This document shows positions 25,251 through 35,780 of a DNA stretch of 64,000 bases, piece after piece. Location of the stretch: positions 186,001 to 250,000 of the forward strand of contig JADCGL010000017.1 of assembly GCA_020248985.1 (NCBI GenBank), written 5' to 3'. A program made the position numbers and the translations under genes. Under the pieces are notes generated by a model. That model was not told where the DNA came from. It did not search any database and worked only from the letters and a program-made list of their open reading frames with translations. The DNA is from Telmatospirillum sp. (GTDB lineage: Bacteria; Pseudomonadota; Alphaproteobacteria; CACIAM-22H2). Every line of letters starts with the position of its first letter. Within the stretch, counting starts at the first letter, position 1.

Positions 25251-26300
25251 ATGACCATCCGCCATCTTCCCAAGCTCAGCCGCCGCAGCGTTTTGGCCGG
25301 TGCCGCCGCCCTGTCGGCCGGCAGCCTTGCAAGCCCGTCGGTAATCCGCGCGCAGACGCGCGAACTGGTCGTCGGCGCCGCTTCGAGCCAGCGCAGCTGG
25401 TCCGAAGAGATCATGATCCCGGCCTTCGAGAAGAAATACAATGTGAAGGTCGTGTTCGAGGGCACGCGCTCGCTCGTCAATCTCGAGAAGATGCAGAAGA
25501 ACAAGGACAAGCAATATCTCTCGGTCGTGCAGATGGACGATCCGGTGATGATCCTTGCCGTGCGCGAAGGCCTGCTCGAGCCGATCACGGCCGCCAAAGT
25601 GCCGAACTCGGCGTCGCTGAAGCCGGGGGTCACGCACATGGACGGCATGTGGGTCAACTACCTGCAGCCGTGGGTCGGCATTGCCTACAACACGACGCGC
25701 ATGGCGGCACCCACGAGCTGGGCCGAGATCTACGATCCCAAATACAAAGGCCGCGTGATTCTGCCGTCGCTGCAGAACACCGAAGGTGTGATGAACCTGT
25801 TCTTGGCCTCGTTCCTCAAGACCGGCAAGCCGATGGCCGAAGCGCAGAAGGACATGGACGCCGCCTTCGCCAAACTGAAGGAGATGAAGGCCAACATCCT
25901 GATGGCCTACACGCAGGAAGGCCAAGCCTACAATCTGCTCGAACAGGGCGAAGCCTTCATGGTTGCGGGTGCGATCTCCACGCTCGCCCTTGCGCGCAAA
26001 GCGAAGGGTGCGCCGATCGAACTCGCCGCCCCCAAAGAGGGCACCTTCTCGATGCCGTCGGGTATCGCGCTCGTGAAGGGTGCGCCGCTGCCCGAGCTGG
26101 GTGCGGCCTATGTCGATATGCTGCTGAGCCCGGAAATTCAGGCCAAGGTGACCGAAGCGACGTTCGCCCTGCCGACCAACCGCACCGTGCCGGCCCCGGC
26201 CGGACTTTCGAGCCTCACCGTGCATCCGGTCGATTGGGCCAACGTGTCGGAAAACCGCGCCGCATGGGTCGCGCGCTGGGACCGCGAGCTGTCGCTCTAG
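25251..26300 (+). CDS. Pot/iron-type ABC substrate-binding protein
   Basis: A 349-residue precursor. The start follows a GTGAGGAG ribosome-binding site and opens a Tat-like signal (SRRSVLAGAAALSAGSLASP). The mature part follows the cluster D binding-protein pattern of PotD/AfuA relatives: AFEKKYNVKVVFEGTRSL, GIAYNTTRMAAPTSWAEI, then KYKGRVILPSLQ. It is the first gene of a complete importer (binding protein, ATPase, two permeases). The substrate may be a compound of the surrounding nitrogen-catabolic set rather than a polyamine. Confidence 0.85.
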   Translation: MTIRHLPKLSRRSVLAGAAALSAGSLASPSVIRAQTRELVVGAASSQRSWSEEIMIPAFEKKYNVKVVFEGTRSLVNLEKMQKNKDKQYLSVVQMDDPVMILAVREGLLEPITAAKVPNSASLKPGVTHMDGMWVNYLQPWVGIAYNTTRMAAPTSWAEIYDPKYKGRVILPSLQNTEGVMNLFLASFLKTGKPMAEAQKDMDAAFAKLKEMKANILMAYTQEGQAYNLLEQGEAFMVAGAISTLALARKAKGAPIELAAPKEGTFSMPSGIALVKGAPLPELGAAYVDMLLSPEIQAKVTEATFALPTNRTVPAPAGLSSLTVHPVDWANVSENRAAWVARWDRELSL

Positions 26301-26322
26301 TCGCGCAGCGGCGAGCCGCGCG

Positions 26323-27405
26323 ATGCGCGAGGGCGAAGCCTTTCTCGACATTCGCGGCGCCGAGAAATCGTTCGCGGGCAACCGCGTGCTCGGCGGCGTG
26401 GATTTTGGGGTGAATCGCGGCGAGTTCGTCTCGCTGCTGGGGCCTTCGGGTTGCGGCAAAACCACGCTGCTGCGCATCGTTGCGGGCCTGCTCGATGCCG
26501 ATCGCGGCAGCGTGCGTCTGGCAGGATCCGAGATCGGGAATCTGCCCACACACAAGCGCGGTGTGGGCGTGGTGTTCCAGAACTACGCGCTGTTTCCGCA
26601 TCTGTCGGTCGCCGACAATGTGGCGTTCGGCCTGCGCGCCCAGCGCCGGCCGCAGGCCGACATCGCACCCACGGTCGCGAAGTTTCTCGACCTCGTGCAC
26701 CTGACGGAGATGGCGGCGCGCCCCGTGCGCGGGCTCTCGGGCGGCCAGCAGCAGCGCGTGGCGGTGGCGCGTGCGCTCGCGGTCGCGCCAAAATTGCTGC
26801 TGCTCGACGAACCTTTCTCCGCCCTCGACCGCAAGCTGCGCGAGACGATGCAGATCGAGCTCAAGCGGCTGCTGCGCGACGTCGGCATTACGACCGTTCT
26901 GGTCACGCACGACCAGGAGGAAGCTTTGGTCATGTCCGACCGCGTCGCGGTGATGAGCCGCGGCGCCATCGAACAGTTCGACCGGCCGGATGCCATTTAC
27001 TTGCGGCCGAAAACGCCGTTCGCCTTGGGCTTCGTCGGCCACTCGACGCGCATTGTCGGCAAAGCGGGTGCGAGTTCCGACGGTACGCTCGCCATCGAAA
27101 CGCCGGTCGGCCGCTTCTTCGCGGCCGCCAGTTTCATGGGCGGCGCACCTGTTCTGCTTGCAATCCGGCCCGAGCGCATCCGCATCAATGCGGCCGACGC
27201 CGACGCCAACAGCCTCGACGCAAAACTGACCGAGCTCGTGTTCCAGGGCTCGAAAGTGCACCTGCATTTTACGGCGGGCGACGCACAAACGCTGCTCGTG
27301 GAAGCGGCGCAAATCCCGCCCAACCTTGCCGTGGGCGATACGGCACGCCTGTCCTGGTCGTACAGCGACACGCTCATCTTCCCGCACGACGGCACGCTGC
27401 AATGA
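26323..27405 (+). CDS. Pot-type ABC transporter ATPase
   Basis: A 360-residue ATPase. Walker A is GPSGCGKT (40-47), the signature LSGGQQQRVAVARAL, Walker B LLLLDEPFSALD, and the H-loop VTHDQEEA. The C-terminal third (about 235-360) is the TOBE-type domain usual in PotA/FbpC ATPases (AIRPERIRINAADA). It begins 22 bases after the binding-protein gene and its stop overlaps the next start (ATGA). Confidence 0.9.
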   Translation: MREGEAFLDIRGAEKSFAGNRVLGGVDFGVNRGEFVSLLGPSGCGKTTLLRIVAGLLDADRGSVRLAGSEIGNLPTHKRGVGVVFQNYALFPHLSVADNVAFGLRAQRRPQADIAPTVAKFLDLVHLTEMAARPVRGLSGGQQQRVAVARALAVAPKLLLLDEPFSALDRKLRETMQIELKRLLRDVGITTVLVTHDQEEALVMSDRVAVMSRGAIEQFDRPDAIYLRPKTPFALGFVGHSTRIVGKAGASSDGTLAIETPVGRFFAAASFMGGAPVLLAIRPERIRINAADADANSLDAKLTELVFQGSKVHLHFTAGDAQTLLVEAAQIPPNLAVGDTARLSWSYSDTLIFPHDGTLQ

Positions 27406-28253
27406 TCGCGGCCCTGAAGAACCGGCTCGCGCGCATGGATCGTATCGCGATCCTCGCCGTGCCGGCCCTCGTCTACATGATCGCGATTTTCGCGATTCCC
27501 GTAGCTGGGCTGCTGCTGCGCAGCTTCAGCGGACCCGACGGGTTTACGCTTGCCGGCTATGTTTCGTTTCTGGGCGATGCGTTCAATTGGCGCGTGATCG
27601 GCAACACGCTGCGCGTGGCGGCGATCACCACGCTGATCTGCCTTGCGATCGGCTACCCGACAGCCGTAGCGCTGTCGCGTGCGCGCGGTTTCGTGCAGGT
27701 GGCGCTGCTCGTCGCGATCATCCTGCCTTTGTCGGTGGGCGTGGTCGTCAAAGCATTCGCCTGGCAGATCGTGCTGCGGCGCGACGGCATCGTCGCCAAT
27801 ATCCTTGTGGGTCTCGGCGTGTGGGACACGCCGCAATTGTTGCTCTTCACCGAAACCGGGCTTGTCGTCGGGGCGGCCAATCTGTTCCTGCCGTTCATGA
27901 TCCTGCCGATCTATTCGGTGCTGAAACTCGTCGATCCGAACATCCAAGACGCCGCCGCCACGCTGGGCGCTTCGCCCGTCTACCGCTTTTTCAAAGTCGC
28001 ATTGCCGCTCGCCATGCCCGGCATTGTGAGCGGGTCATCGATCGTCTTTTCGCTGGCCGTGTCGATGTACGTGATCCCGAGCCTGCTGATCGGCGACCGT
28101 TTCCAGACATTGGCGACGCTCGTGGGCCGCTCGTTCCTGCTGATGCGCAACGAACAGCTCGGCGCCGTGACCGCAAGCGTGCTGCTAGCCCTCGCCCTTG
28201 CCATCGTCGCCTTCAGCAGCTGGGCCGTGCGGCGCAAGGGGGATTCGCGATGA
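27402..28253 (+). CDS. Pot-type ABC permease, first subunit (PotB-like)
   Basis: A 283-residue membrane protein with about six segments, starting MIAALKNRLARMDRIAILAV. The EAA loop is QDAAATLGASPVYRFFKVAL. Length and order match PotB-type subunits. It overlaps the ATPase gene and the next permease gene by four bases each, which indicates a tightly coupled operon. Confidence 0.88.
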   Translation: MIAALKNRLARMDRIAILAVPALVYMIAIFAIPVAGLLLRSFSGPDGFTLAGYVSFLGDAFNWRVIGNTLRVAAITTLICLAIGYPTAVALSRARGFVQVALLVAIILPLSVGVVVKAFAWQIVLRRDGIVANILVGLGVWDTPQLLLFTETGLVVGAANLFLPFMILPIYSVLKLVDPNIQDAAATLGASPVYRFFKVALPLAMPGIVSGSSIVFSLAVSMYVIPSLLIGDRFQTLATLVGRSFLLMRNEQLGAVTASVLLALALAIVAFSSWAVRRKGDSR

Positions 28254-29050
28254 CGCTCGCCGAGCGCAGTGCCACCGCGGTCGTTTGGACGATCGCAGGT
28301 GCGGTCACGGTCTTCCTGCTCACGCCGTTGGTCGTGACCGTGATCGTGTCGTTCGGCTCGAGTGCAATATTCACGCTTCCGCCGCCGGGCTGGTCGATGC
28401 GCTGGTACGAGCGGCTCGCCAATCTGCGGGGGCTGAGCTCGGCTTTGGCGGTGTCGTTCCAGGTCGGCCTGCTCGCCACCGCCGCCTCGCTGCTGTTGGG
28501 CGGCATGGCGTCGATCGCGTTGGCGCGCGGCCGTTTTGCCGGGCGCGAGACGATCTTGGCGTTCCTGACCTCGCCCTTGATGCTGCCGGGCCTCGTCCTC
28601 GGCATCGCCCTGCTGCAGGGTATGCGCTTTGCGGGCCTGCGCGACGTGTGGACGAGCCTCGTCATCGCGCACGTGATCATCACCATGCCCTACGTCGTGC
28701 GCACGCTTTATTCCGCACTGACTCTGTTCGATTTCTCTCTGGTCGATGCGGCGCGCACGCTCGGCTGCTCCTATCCGGCGGCGATCGGGCGCGTGTTGCT
28801 CCCCAATCTCGCCCCGGCTTTCGTCACGTCGGGAATATTCGCTTTTCTCGCCTCGATGGACAATTATGCGATCTCGATCTTCTTCACCAACGCCTGGACC
28901 AAGACCTTGCCCATCCAAATGCTCAACTACGTCGAAGAGCAGCCCGACCCGACCATTGCGGCGATCTCGTCGCTGCTGATCGGGCTCGTGCTCGTGCTGC
29001 TCTTGATCTGCGAGCGCGTGGTGGGCCTGCGCCGTTTGGCCGAGATCTGA
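28250..29050 (+). CDS. Pot-type ABC permease, second subunit (PotC-like)
   Basis: A 266-residue membrane protein with about six segments. The FTLPPPGWSMRWYERL motif after the first segment and the EAA loop VDAARTLGCSYPAAIGRVLL are typical of PotC-type subunits. It completes the importer. The deacetylase-like gene follows after 10 bases, so enzyme and transporter are probably co-expressed. Confidence 0.88.
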   Translation: MTLAERSATAVVWTIAGAVTVFLLTPLVVTVIVSFGSSAIFTLPPPGWSMRWYERLANLRGLSSALAVSFQVGLLATAASLLLGGMASIALARGRFAGRETILAFLTSPLMLPGLVLGIALLQGMRFAGLRDVWTSLVIAHVIITMPYVVRTLYSALTLFDFSLVDAARTLGCSYPAAIGRVLLPNLAPAFVTSGIFAFLASMDNYAISIFFTNAWTKTLPIQMLNYVEEQPDPTIAAISSLLIGLVLVLLLICERVVGLRRLAEI

Positions 29051-29060
29051 AGCAAATCCG

Positions 29061-29984
29061 ATGAAGCTGCCCGAACACGACCGCGATTTTCGCGGGTACG
29101 CCGGTCTCTCGCCGATCCGCCAATGGCCCAACGGCAGCACGCTTGCCGTGTCGGTCGTCGTCAATGTCGAGGAAGGGGCGGAGCTCTCGCGCGGCATGGG
29201 CGACGAGTCCAACGAGTTCATCTACGAGGCGGTGGAGCGCGTCGAAGGCCAGCGCGATTTGTGCATGGAATCGCACTTCGAATACGGCACGCGCGCGGGC
29301 TGGCCGCGCTTGCGCGGGGTGCTGCGCCAATACGGCGTGCGCGCGTCGATGAGCTGCAACGGCCGCGCCGTTGCACTGTCGCCTTGGCTCGCCCAAGAAG
29401 CCGTCGCCGACGGGCACGAAATCTCGGCGCATGGTTGGCGCTGGGAGCGGCATGTGGCGATGGACGAAGCGCACGAGCGCAAAGTTATCGCCGACACGGT
29501 CGATGCGCTGCAGGCGGCGAGCGGCACGCCGACGGTCGGTTGGCACACGCGCTCGGCGACCTCGGTCAACACGCGCCGCCTGCTCGTCGAACATGGCGGC
29601 TTCCTCTACGATTCGAACGCCTACAACGACGATCTGCCCTACGCCGTGAGCATATCGGGCACGCCGCACATTGTGCTGCCCTATTCGTTCGACACCAACG
29701 ACATGCGCTTCAACAACAATGGCGGCTTCGTGCAGGCCGACGATTTTTCGACCTACTGCATCGACGCGTTCGATCGGCTCTTGGCCGAAAGTGCCACACA
29801 GCCGCGCATGCTGTCGGTGGGTTTGCATCTGCGGATCATCGGCAAGGCCGCGCGCATCGGCGGTCTCGAGAAATTCCTCGCGCACGCGTCCAGCAAAACG
29901 GGCGTGTGGTTCGCGCGCCGCGACGAGATCGCGCATGCCTGGCGCGCGGCAACCGGCCTCGGCCCCTGGCAGGCGCGACGCTAG
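29061..29984 (+). CDS. PuuE/allantoinase-type polysaccharide deacetylase family protein (second)
   Basis: A 307-residue protein of the same subgroup as the product of the gene at 20327. It matches PuuE more closely: WPNGSTLAVSVVVNVEEGAE near the N-terminus, then RDLCMESHFEYGTRAGWPRL, and HEISAHGWRWERH. PuuE allantoinase opens the hydantoin ring of allantoin without a metal ion. It is the last gene of the importer operon, which suggests its substrate is what the importer brings in. Allantoin is possible but other cyclic ureides or amides cannot be excluded. Confidence 0.82.
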   Translation: MKLPEHDRDFRGYAGLSPIRQWPNGSTLAVSVVVNVEEGAELSRGMGDESNEFIYEAVERVEGQRDLCMESHFEYGTRAGWPRLRGVLRQYGVRASMSCNGRAVALSPWLAQEAVADGHEISAHGWRWERHVAMDEAHERKVIADTVDALQAASGTPTVGWHTRSATSVNTRRLLVEHGGFLYDSNAYNDDLPYAVSISGTPHIVLPYSFDTNDMRFNNNGGFVQADDFSTYCIDAFDRLLAESATQPRMLSVGLHLRIIGKAARIGGLEKFLAHASSKTGVWFARRDEIAHAWRAATGLGPWQARR

Positions 29985-30005
29985 ACCGATCGACAGAGGA
30001 AAAAT

Positions 30006-30082
30006 TGGCGCGCCCGGCGCGACTCGAACGCGCGACCTTCAGCTTCGGAGGCTGACACTCTATCCAACTGAGCTACGGGCGC
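30006..30082 (-). tRNA. tRNA-Arg (anticodon CCG), CCA encoded
   Basis: On the minus strand the acceptor GCGCCCG pairs with CGGGCGC, the D-arm is TAGCTCAGTTGGATAGAG, the anticodon stem TCAGC/GCTGA frames the loop CTCCGAA (anticodon CCG), and the T-loop is TTCGAGT. A discriminator G is followed by a genomically encoded CCA (complement of 30006-30008). It reads CGG Arg codons, which are common in this GC-rich DNA. Confidence 0.95.
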
Positions 30083-30102
30083 TCACCAATTCGGGCCGGA
30101 AC

Positions 30103-30684
30103 CTAGCGCATGCCTTGCGGCTTTGCAAATCCGCGCCAAACGCGGTGCACGAGGGCTAAGCCCAGGGCGGCGGCCTCAGCATAAAGCTCGGTGCGGTCGA
30201 GCCGCACAGCCAGCGCAAAATGCAGCCAGCCCAACAGGGCCGCCGGATAGACCAACAGATGCAGCTGCCGCCAGCGCGCGATCCCCATCCGCGCGCGCGC
30301 ATAGCCGTTCGATGTGGCCGCCAGCGGCACCATCAGCAGCGTGGCGACCAAACCGAGTGCGAGAAAAAGGCGCAGCAGTTCGTCGAACAGGAACGGCCAG
30401 TCGAAGCCGTATTGGCGCGTCCAGAAGAACAGATGCGCAAACGCATAAAGTGCCCCTGCAAGCCCGAAGGCACGCCGCCACGGCTCGATGGGCGCGAGCA
30501 GCCGGAAATTCAGCAGCGGCGAGACGAGCAACGCCAGCACGGTAAAGCGCATCGCCCACAAACCGGTCTCGCGCACGGCGAAGCGCCACGGCGAGGCGGC
30601 GTAGCTGCCGTCGATCAGGCCCACCGCCAGCAGCACGCCCGGGGCTGCCGCCATCGCCCACCCAGCGGCGGCGAACGGCTTCAT
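30103..30684 (-). CDS. msrQ: MsrQ/YedZ-like haem-binding membrane protein
   Basis: A 193-residue protein with about five or six membrane segments of the ferric-reductase-like transmembrane fold. Candidate haem-ligand His residues are in YAFAHLFFW, RQLHLLVYPAALLGWLHF. MsrQ passes electrons from the respiratory chain to the periplasmic methionine sulfoxide reductase MsrP. No msrP gene is in the window, so the partner is elsewhere or different. The start at 30684 overlaps the hydrolase stop (ATGA). Confidence 0.8.
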   Translation of the reverse strand: MKPFAAAGWAMAAAPGVLLAVGLIDGSYAASPWRFAVRETGLWAMRFTVLALLVSPLLNFRLLAPIEPWRRAFGLAGALYAFAHLFFWTRQYGFDWPFLFDELLRLFLALGLVATLLMVPLAATSNGYARARMGIARWRQLHLLVYPAALLGWLHFALAVRLDRTELYAEAAALGLALVHRVWRGFAKPQGMR

Positions 30685-31623
30685 CGCGGCGGGACGCGCG
30701 CGAGGATCCAAGCTGCGACGTCGTCGTGCACGCGCGCACGCGCCTGGTCGCGCAGCAGCATGTGGTAGCCGCTCGCATATTCGATGGCCTGCCGGTCGGC
30801 CGGCGGGGCGGGCGGCAGGCTTGCCAGCATCTGCGCCATCGGATCGCCGGGGACGAGCGTGTCGCGGGCCCCCACCAGGATCAGCAGCGGCGCGTCGAGC
30901 TTCGGTGCCACCGCACTCGCCTCGTCCATCAAATCGACGAGGCCTTTGAGCGCATCGACGCGCGTGCGCTTCAAGAACAGCGGATCGCGCGCCAATTCGC
31001 GCATCATCTGCACATTGTCCGACGGCACGATCCCCTGCACTTCGACGCGCGGGGCGAACCCCGGCACCGTGCGGTAGAGCAACCACAGCCCGCCGCGCTC
31101 GAACCAAGTGAGGCTCGCCCGACTGCGCACGGCGGGTGCAACGAGCACGGTGCCGGGCGCGCCCGGAATCGCCCCGCGCGCGACGGCGGCCATCGCGACC
31201 GCCCCGCCCATGCTTTCGCCGGCCACGAAAACCGGCACGCCTGCATGGCGCGCCGCCACAAGCGCATGCACGCTTGCAAGGTCGGCCACCAACGCCTCGC
31301 TGCCCGCCCAAATGCCGGGCTGGGGCGCGCGCCCGAAGCCGCGCTGGTCGTAGGCGTAGAGCGCAATGCCGCGCGTGGCCCAGGCTTGGGCCGGCATGTC
31401 CCACGCGCGCGAATGGTCGTTGAAGCCGTGCAAGGCGACGATCACGGCGCGCAGCTCGGCCCCATCGGCCGGCTGCCAGTGGCGATAGGGCAGCACCGCC
31501 CCGTCTTCGACGACAAACGCATCGGCGCGCATTTCGGGCGTTTGCACGGCCGCCCCGCGCGGATTGAGTTGCGGCGTGCACGCCCCCAGCAGAAACGCGA
31601 ACGTCGCCGCAGCGACCGCGCGG

Positions 31624-31634
<11 letters not shown>
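30681..31634 (-). CDS. Alpha/beta hydrolase lipoprotein (monoacylglycerol-lipase-like)
   Basis: A 317-residue protein with the lipobox LLGAC at Cys19, so it is probably membrane-anchored outside the cytosol. The hydrolase fold shows the oxyanion-hole motif ALHGFNDHSRAW, the nucleophile elbow GESMGG (Ser141), a late Asp in VGARDTLVPGD and His in SGYHMLL. The pattern fits monoglyceride lipase/lysophospholipase (Hydrolase_4) proteins. It overlaps the ABC ATPase gene by 11 bases and msrQ by four. Confidence 0.85.
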
Positions 31635-32586
<952 letters not shown>

Positions 32587-32711
32587 GGATGGTTGCTAGC
32601 ACCGCTCTTGCGCCGGGGTCAAACGCGGCCGCTGCGGCGGAATCGTTGCATCGTCGGCGCCAATCGGTATCATCCGCGCCATCCGCCCCAAAGACGGCGA
32701 AAAGGACGACC

Positions 32712-32909
32712 ATGACTGCTCCCGCAAGCCCCATCGACGCCCCCGAAACGATCGAAGTCGAAAGCACCACGGTGCCGTGCGACGGCGGCGGCGGGGCGCT
32801 GGGCCATCCGCGCGTCTATCTCACGATGGGCGCCAACGACTTCGTCGAATGCGGCTATTGCGACCGCAAATACGTGCTGAAGCCGGGCAGTCCGCGCGGC
32901 GGCCACTGA
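32712..32909 (+). CDS. CHCC-type zinc-finger mini-protein (NDUFS6-like)
   Basis: A 65-residue protein with the zf-CHCC pattern: Cys in VPCDGGGGALGHPRVYL, then His, then the pair in FVECGYCDRKYVL. The family is widespread in alphaproteobacteria and related to the complex I accessory subunit NDUFS6. Its TGA shares a base with the polA start (TGATG), so it is co-translated with polA. It is divergent from the ABC-2 ATPase gene. Confidence 0.85.
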   Translation: MTAPASPIDAPETIEVESTTVPCDGGGGALGHPRVYLTMGANDFVECGYCDRKYVLKPGSPRGGH

Positions 32910-35734
32910 TGGCCGCACGGCTCTGCCTGGTCGACGGATCGGGCTTCATCTTCCGCGCCTACCACGCTTTGCCGCCGCTCACGCGCGGCGACGGCACGCC
33001 CGTGGGTGCGGTGATGGGCTTCTGCAACATGGTCGCGCGCCTGATCGAGACGCATGCGGGCGACCGCATCGCGATCGTGTTCGACACCGCGCGCGTGAGC
33101 TTCCGCAACGAATTCTATCCCGAATACAAAGCCCACCGCCCGGACCCGCCCGAAGACCTCAAGCCGCAATTCGCGATCGTGCGCGAAGCCACGCGCGCTT
33201 TCGACCTGCCGGCCCTCGAACTGCCGGGCTTCGAGGCCGACGACCTCATCGCCACCTATGCGCGGCTTGCGCGCGAGGCGGGCGAAGAGGTCGTCATCGT
33301 GAGTTCCGACAAGGACCTCATGCAGCTCGTGCGGCCCGGTGTCGCCATGCTCGACCCGATCAAGCAGAAGACGATCGGCGAGGCAGAAGTCTTCGACAAA
33401 TTCGGCGTGAAGCCGGACCGCGTGGTCGATGTGCAGGCGCTTGCCGGCGACTCGACCGACAATGTGCCGGGCGTGCCGGGCATCGGCGTCAAAACCGCGG
33501 CCGAGCTCATCAACCAATACGGCGATCTCGAATCGCTGCTCGCACGCGCGGGCGAAATCAAGCAGCCCAAAAGGCGCGAAAGCCTGCTCGCCAATGCCGA
33601 GCTTGCGCGCGTGTCGCGCCGCCTCGTGCTGCTGCGCGACGACGCGCCCGTGCCCGTGCCGCTTGCCGACCTCACGCTCAAGACGCCCGATCCCGAGAAG
33701 CTGCGCACCTTCCTCAGCGCGCAGGGCTTCCGCAGCCTGCTCGGCCGCCTCGATGCGCTGGCCAGTGCGCCGCGCGGCACATCGACTGCCCCGACGCCGG
33801 TCGCCGCACCGTCGGCGGCGCCGGCTCCGCCGACGCCGGCGTCCGACATCGTGCAGCGCTACACGCTGGTGCGCGATGCCGCGACGCTCGAGGCGTGGGT
33901 CGCGCGCGCGCGCCGGGCAGGCATCTGCGCCATCGATACCGAGACGACGTCGCTTGATGCGCGCAATGCCAAGCTCGTCGGCGTGTCGCTTGCCGTCGAA
34001 CCCGGCGAGGCGTGCTACATTCCGGTCGGCCACGTCGCACCCGGCACGCAAGCCGCTGTGGGCGGACTCGATTTTGCGGGCAGTGCGCAACGCGTCGAAG
34101 GCCAGATTGCGGTTGAAGACGCCGCGCGGATTCTCGGCCCGCTGCTTGCCGATCCTGCGACGCTGAAGATCGGCCACAATTTCAAATACGATCTGCATGT
34201 GTTTGCCGGATGCGACTTATGCGAAGTCGCCAGCATCGACGACACGATGCTGATCTCCTACGTGCTCGAAGGCGGGCGCCACGGCCACGGCATGGACGAG
34301 CTCGCGGCCCTCCATCTCGGCCACAAGACGATCAGCTACGACGAGGTCACGGGCACCGGCAAATCCCGCATCTCGTTTGCCGAAGTGCCGCTCGACAAGG
34401 CGCTGGCCTATGCCGCCGAAGATGCCGACATCACGCTGCGCCTCCATCGTGCGCTGAAACCGCGTTTGGCCGAACAAGGCTTGCTGACGGTCTACGAGAC
34501 GATCGAGCGGCCTTTGATCGCCCCCATCGTTGCGATGGAAGCGACAGGAATCGGCGTCGACCGTGCAGCCTTGCAGCGCCTGTCGAACGAGTTCGCGTTG
34601 CGCTTGGCCGAGCTCGAAAAGAAGATCCACGCGCTCGCAGGCCATCCCTTCAATGTCGGCAGCCCGGCCCAACTCGGCAAAGTAATGTTCGACGAGCTGG
34701 GCCTGAGCCTGCCCGACGGCAAACAGCCCGCCAAAACCAAGACGGGTGCCTACGCGACCGGCGCGGACGTGCTCGACGATTTGGCCGCCCTCGGCCACGA
34801 ACTGCCGCAGGCCGTGCTCGATTGGCGCCAGCTCGCCAAGCTCAAATCGACCTACACCGACGCGCTCGGCGAGGCGATCGATGCCAAAACGGGGCGCGTG
34901 CATACGAGCTTTGCGTTGGCATCGACCTCGACAGGACGCCTCTCCTCGTCCGATCCCAATCTGCAGAACATCCCGGTGCGCAACGAAGAGGGCCGCAAGA
35001 TCCGCGAGGCGTTCGTGCCTGCACCCGGCACCGTGCTGCTGTCCTTCGACTATTCGCAGATCGAACTGCGCCTGCTGGCGCACGTGGCCGACATCGCCTC
35101 GCTCAAAGAGGCGTTCGCCAACGGTCAGGACATCCACGCCACGACCGCGTCCGAGATGTTCGGCGTGCCGCTCGACAAGATGGACAAGGAAACGCGGCGG
35201 CGCGCCAAGGCGATCAATTTCGGCATCATCTACGGCATTTCCGCCTTCGGCCTCGCGCGCCAGCTCGGCCTGCCGCAAGGCGAAGCGCGCGCCTATATCG
35301 AGGCCTATTTCAAACGCTATCCCGGCATTCGCGCCTATATGGATCGCACAAAGAAAGAGGCGCACCAGCACGGCTATGTGGCGACCCTGTTCGGGCGCCG
35401 CATCTGGCTGCCCGAAATCGGCTCCAAGAACCCCGCCATGCGCGCTTTTGCCGAGCGCGCGGCGATCAATGCACCCATCCAAGGCGGGGCCGCCGACATC
35501 ATCAAGCGCGCGATGATCCGGGTCCCCGACGCGATTGCGCAGCACAAGCTGACTGCCAAACTTTTATTGCAAGTCCATGACGAATTGCTTTTCGAAGTTG
35601 CCCCCAGCGATCTCGAGCGCACCGTCGCGGTCGTCAAGCCTTTGATGGAAAAGGCGTCAGAGCCTGCCTTGCAGTTGTCGGTGAAGCTGCAGGTCGATTG
35701 GGGCCAAGGCGCCAATTGGTCGGCCGCCCACTGA
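32909..35734 (+). CDS. polA: DNA polymerase I
   Basis: A 941-residue, full-length enzyme. Residues 1 to about 290 are the 5' nuclease (LVDGSGFIFRAYHALPPL; GFEADDLIATYA). A 3'-5' exonuclease domain lies at about 315-510 and keeps its metal ligands (DTETTS, Asp343). The polymerase occupies about 550-941, with motif A DYSQIELR (Asp714), the O-helix RRRAKAINFGIIYG and motif C VHDELLFE (Asp891). It acts in Okazaki-fragment processing and repair. A low-complexity Pro/Ala linker at about 290-312 joins nuclease and exonuclease. Confidence 0.97.
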   Translation: MAARLCLVDGSGFIFRAYHALPPLTRGDGTPVGAVMGFCNMVARLIETHAGDRIAIVFDTARVSFRNEFYPEYKAHRPDPPEDLKPQFAIVREATRAFDLPALELPGFEADDLIATYARLAREAGEEVVIVSSDKDLMQLVRPGVAMLDPIKQKTIGEAEVFDKFGVKPDRVVDVQALAGDSTDNVPGVPGIGVKTAAELINQYGDLESLLARAGEIKQPKRRESLLANAELARVSRRLVLLRDDAPVPVPLADLTLKTPDPEKLRTFLSAQGFRSLLGRLDALASAPRGTSTAPTPVAAPSAAPAPPTPASDIVQRYTLVRDAATLEAWVARARRAGICAIDTETTSLDARNAKLVGVSLAVEPGEACYIPVGHVAPGTQAAVGGLDFAGSAQRVEGQIAVEDAARILGPLLADPATLKIGHNFKYDLHVFAGCDLCEVASIDDTMLISYVLEGGRHGHGMDELAALHLGHKTISYDEVTGTGKSRISFAEVPLDKALAYAAEDADITLRLHRALKPRLAEQGLLTVYETIERPLIAPIVAMEATGIGVDRAALQRLSNEFALRLAELEKKIHALAGHPFNVGSPAQLGKVMFDELGLSLPDGKQPAKTKTGAYATGADVLDDLAALGHELPQAVLDWRQLAKLKSTYTDALGEAIDAKTGRVHTSFALASTSTGRLSSSDPNLQNIPVRNEEGRKIREAFVPAPGTVLLSFDYSQIELRLLAHVADIASLKEAFANGQDIHATTASEMFGVPLDKMDKETRRRAKAINFGIIYGISAFGLARQLGLPQGEARAYIEAYFKRYPGIRAYMDRTKKEAHQHGYVATLFGRRIWLPEIGSKNPAMRAFAERAAINAPIQGGAADIIKRAMIRVPDAIAQHKLTAKLLLQVHDELLFEVAPSDLERTVAVVKPLMEKASEPALQLSVKLQVDWGQGANWSAAH

Positions 35735-35745
35735 TTGCGCAGGCT

Positions 35746-35774
35746 TTGCGGCAGCCCGCCGTATGGGCTATTCT
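35746..35774 (+). promoter_or_regulatory. Candidate promoter after polA
   Basis: TTGCGG (35746-35751), 17 bases, TATTCT (35769-35774) matches sigma70 spacing. The expected transcription start is close to 35781, the ATG of the small gene downstream, so that transcript could be leaderless. This is by-eye inference only. Confidence 0.3.
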
Positions 35775-35780
35775 AATCGT

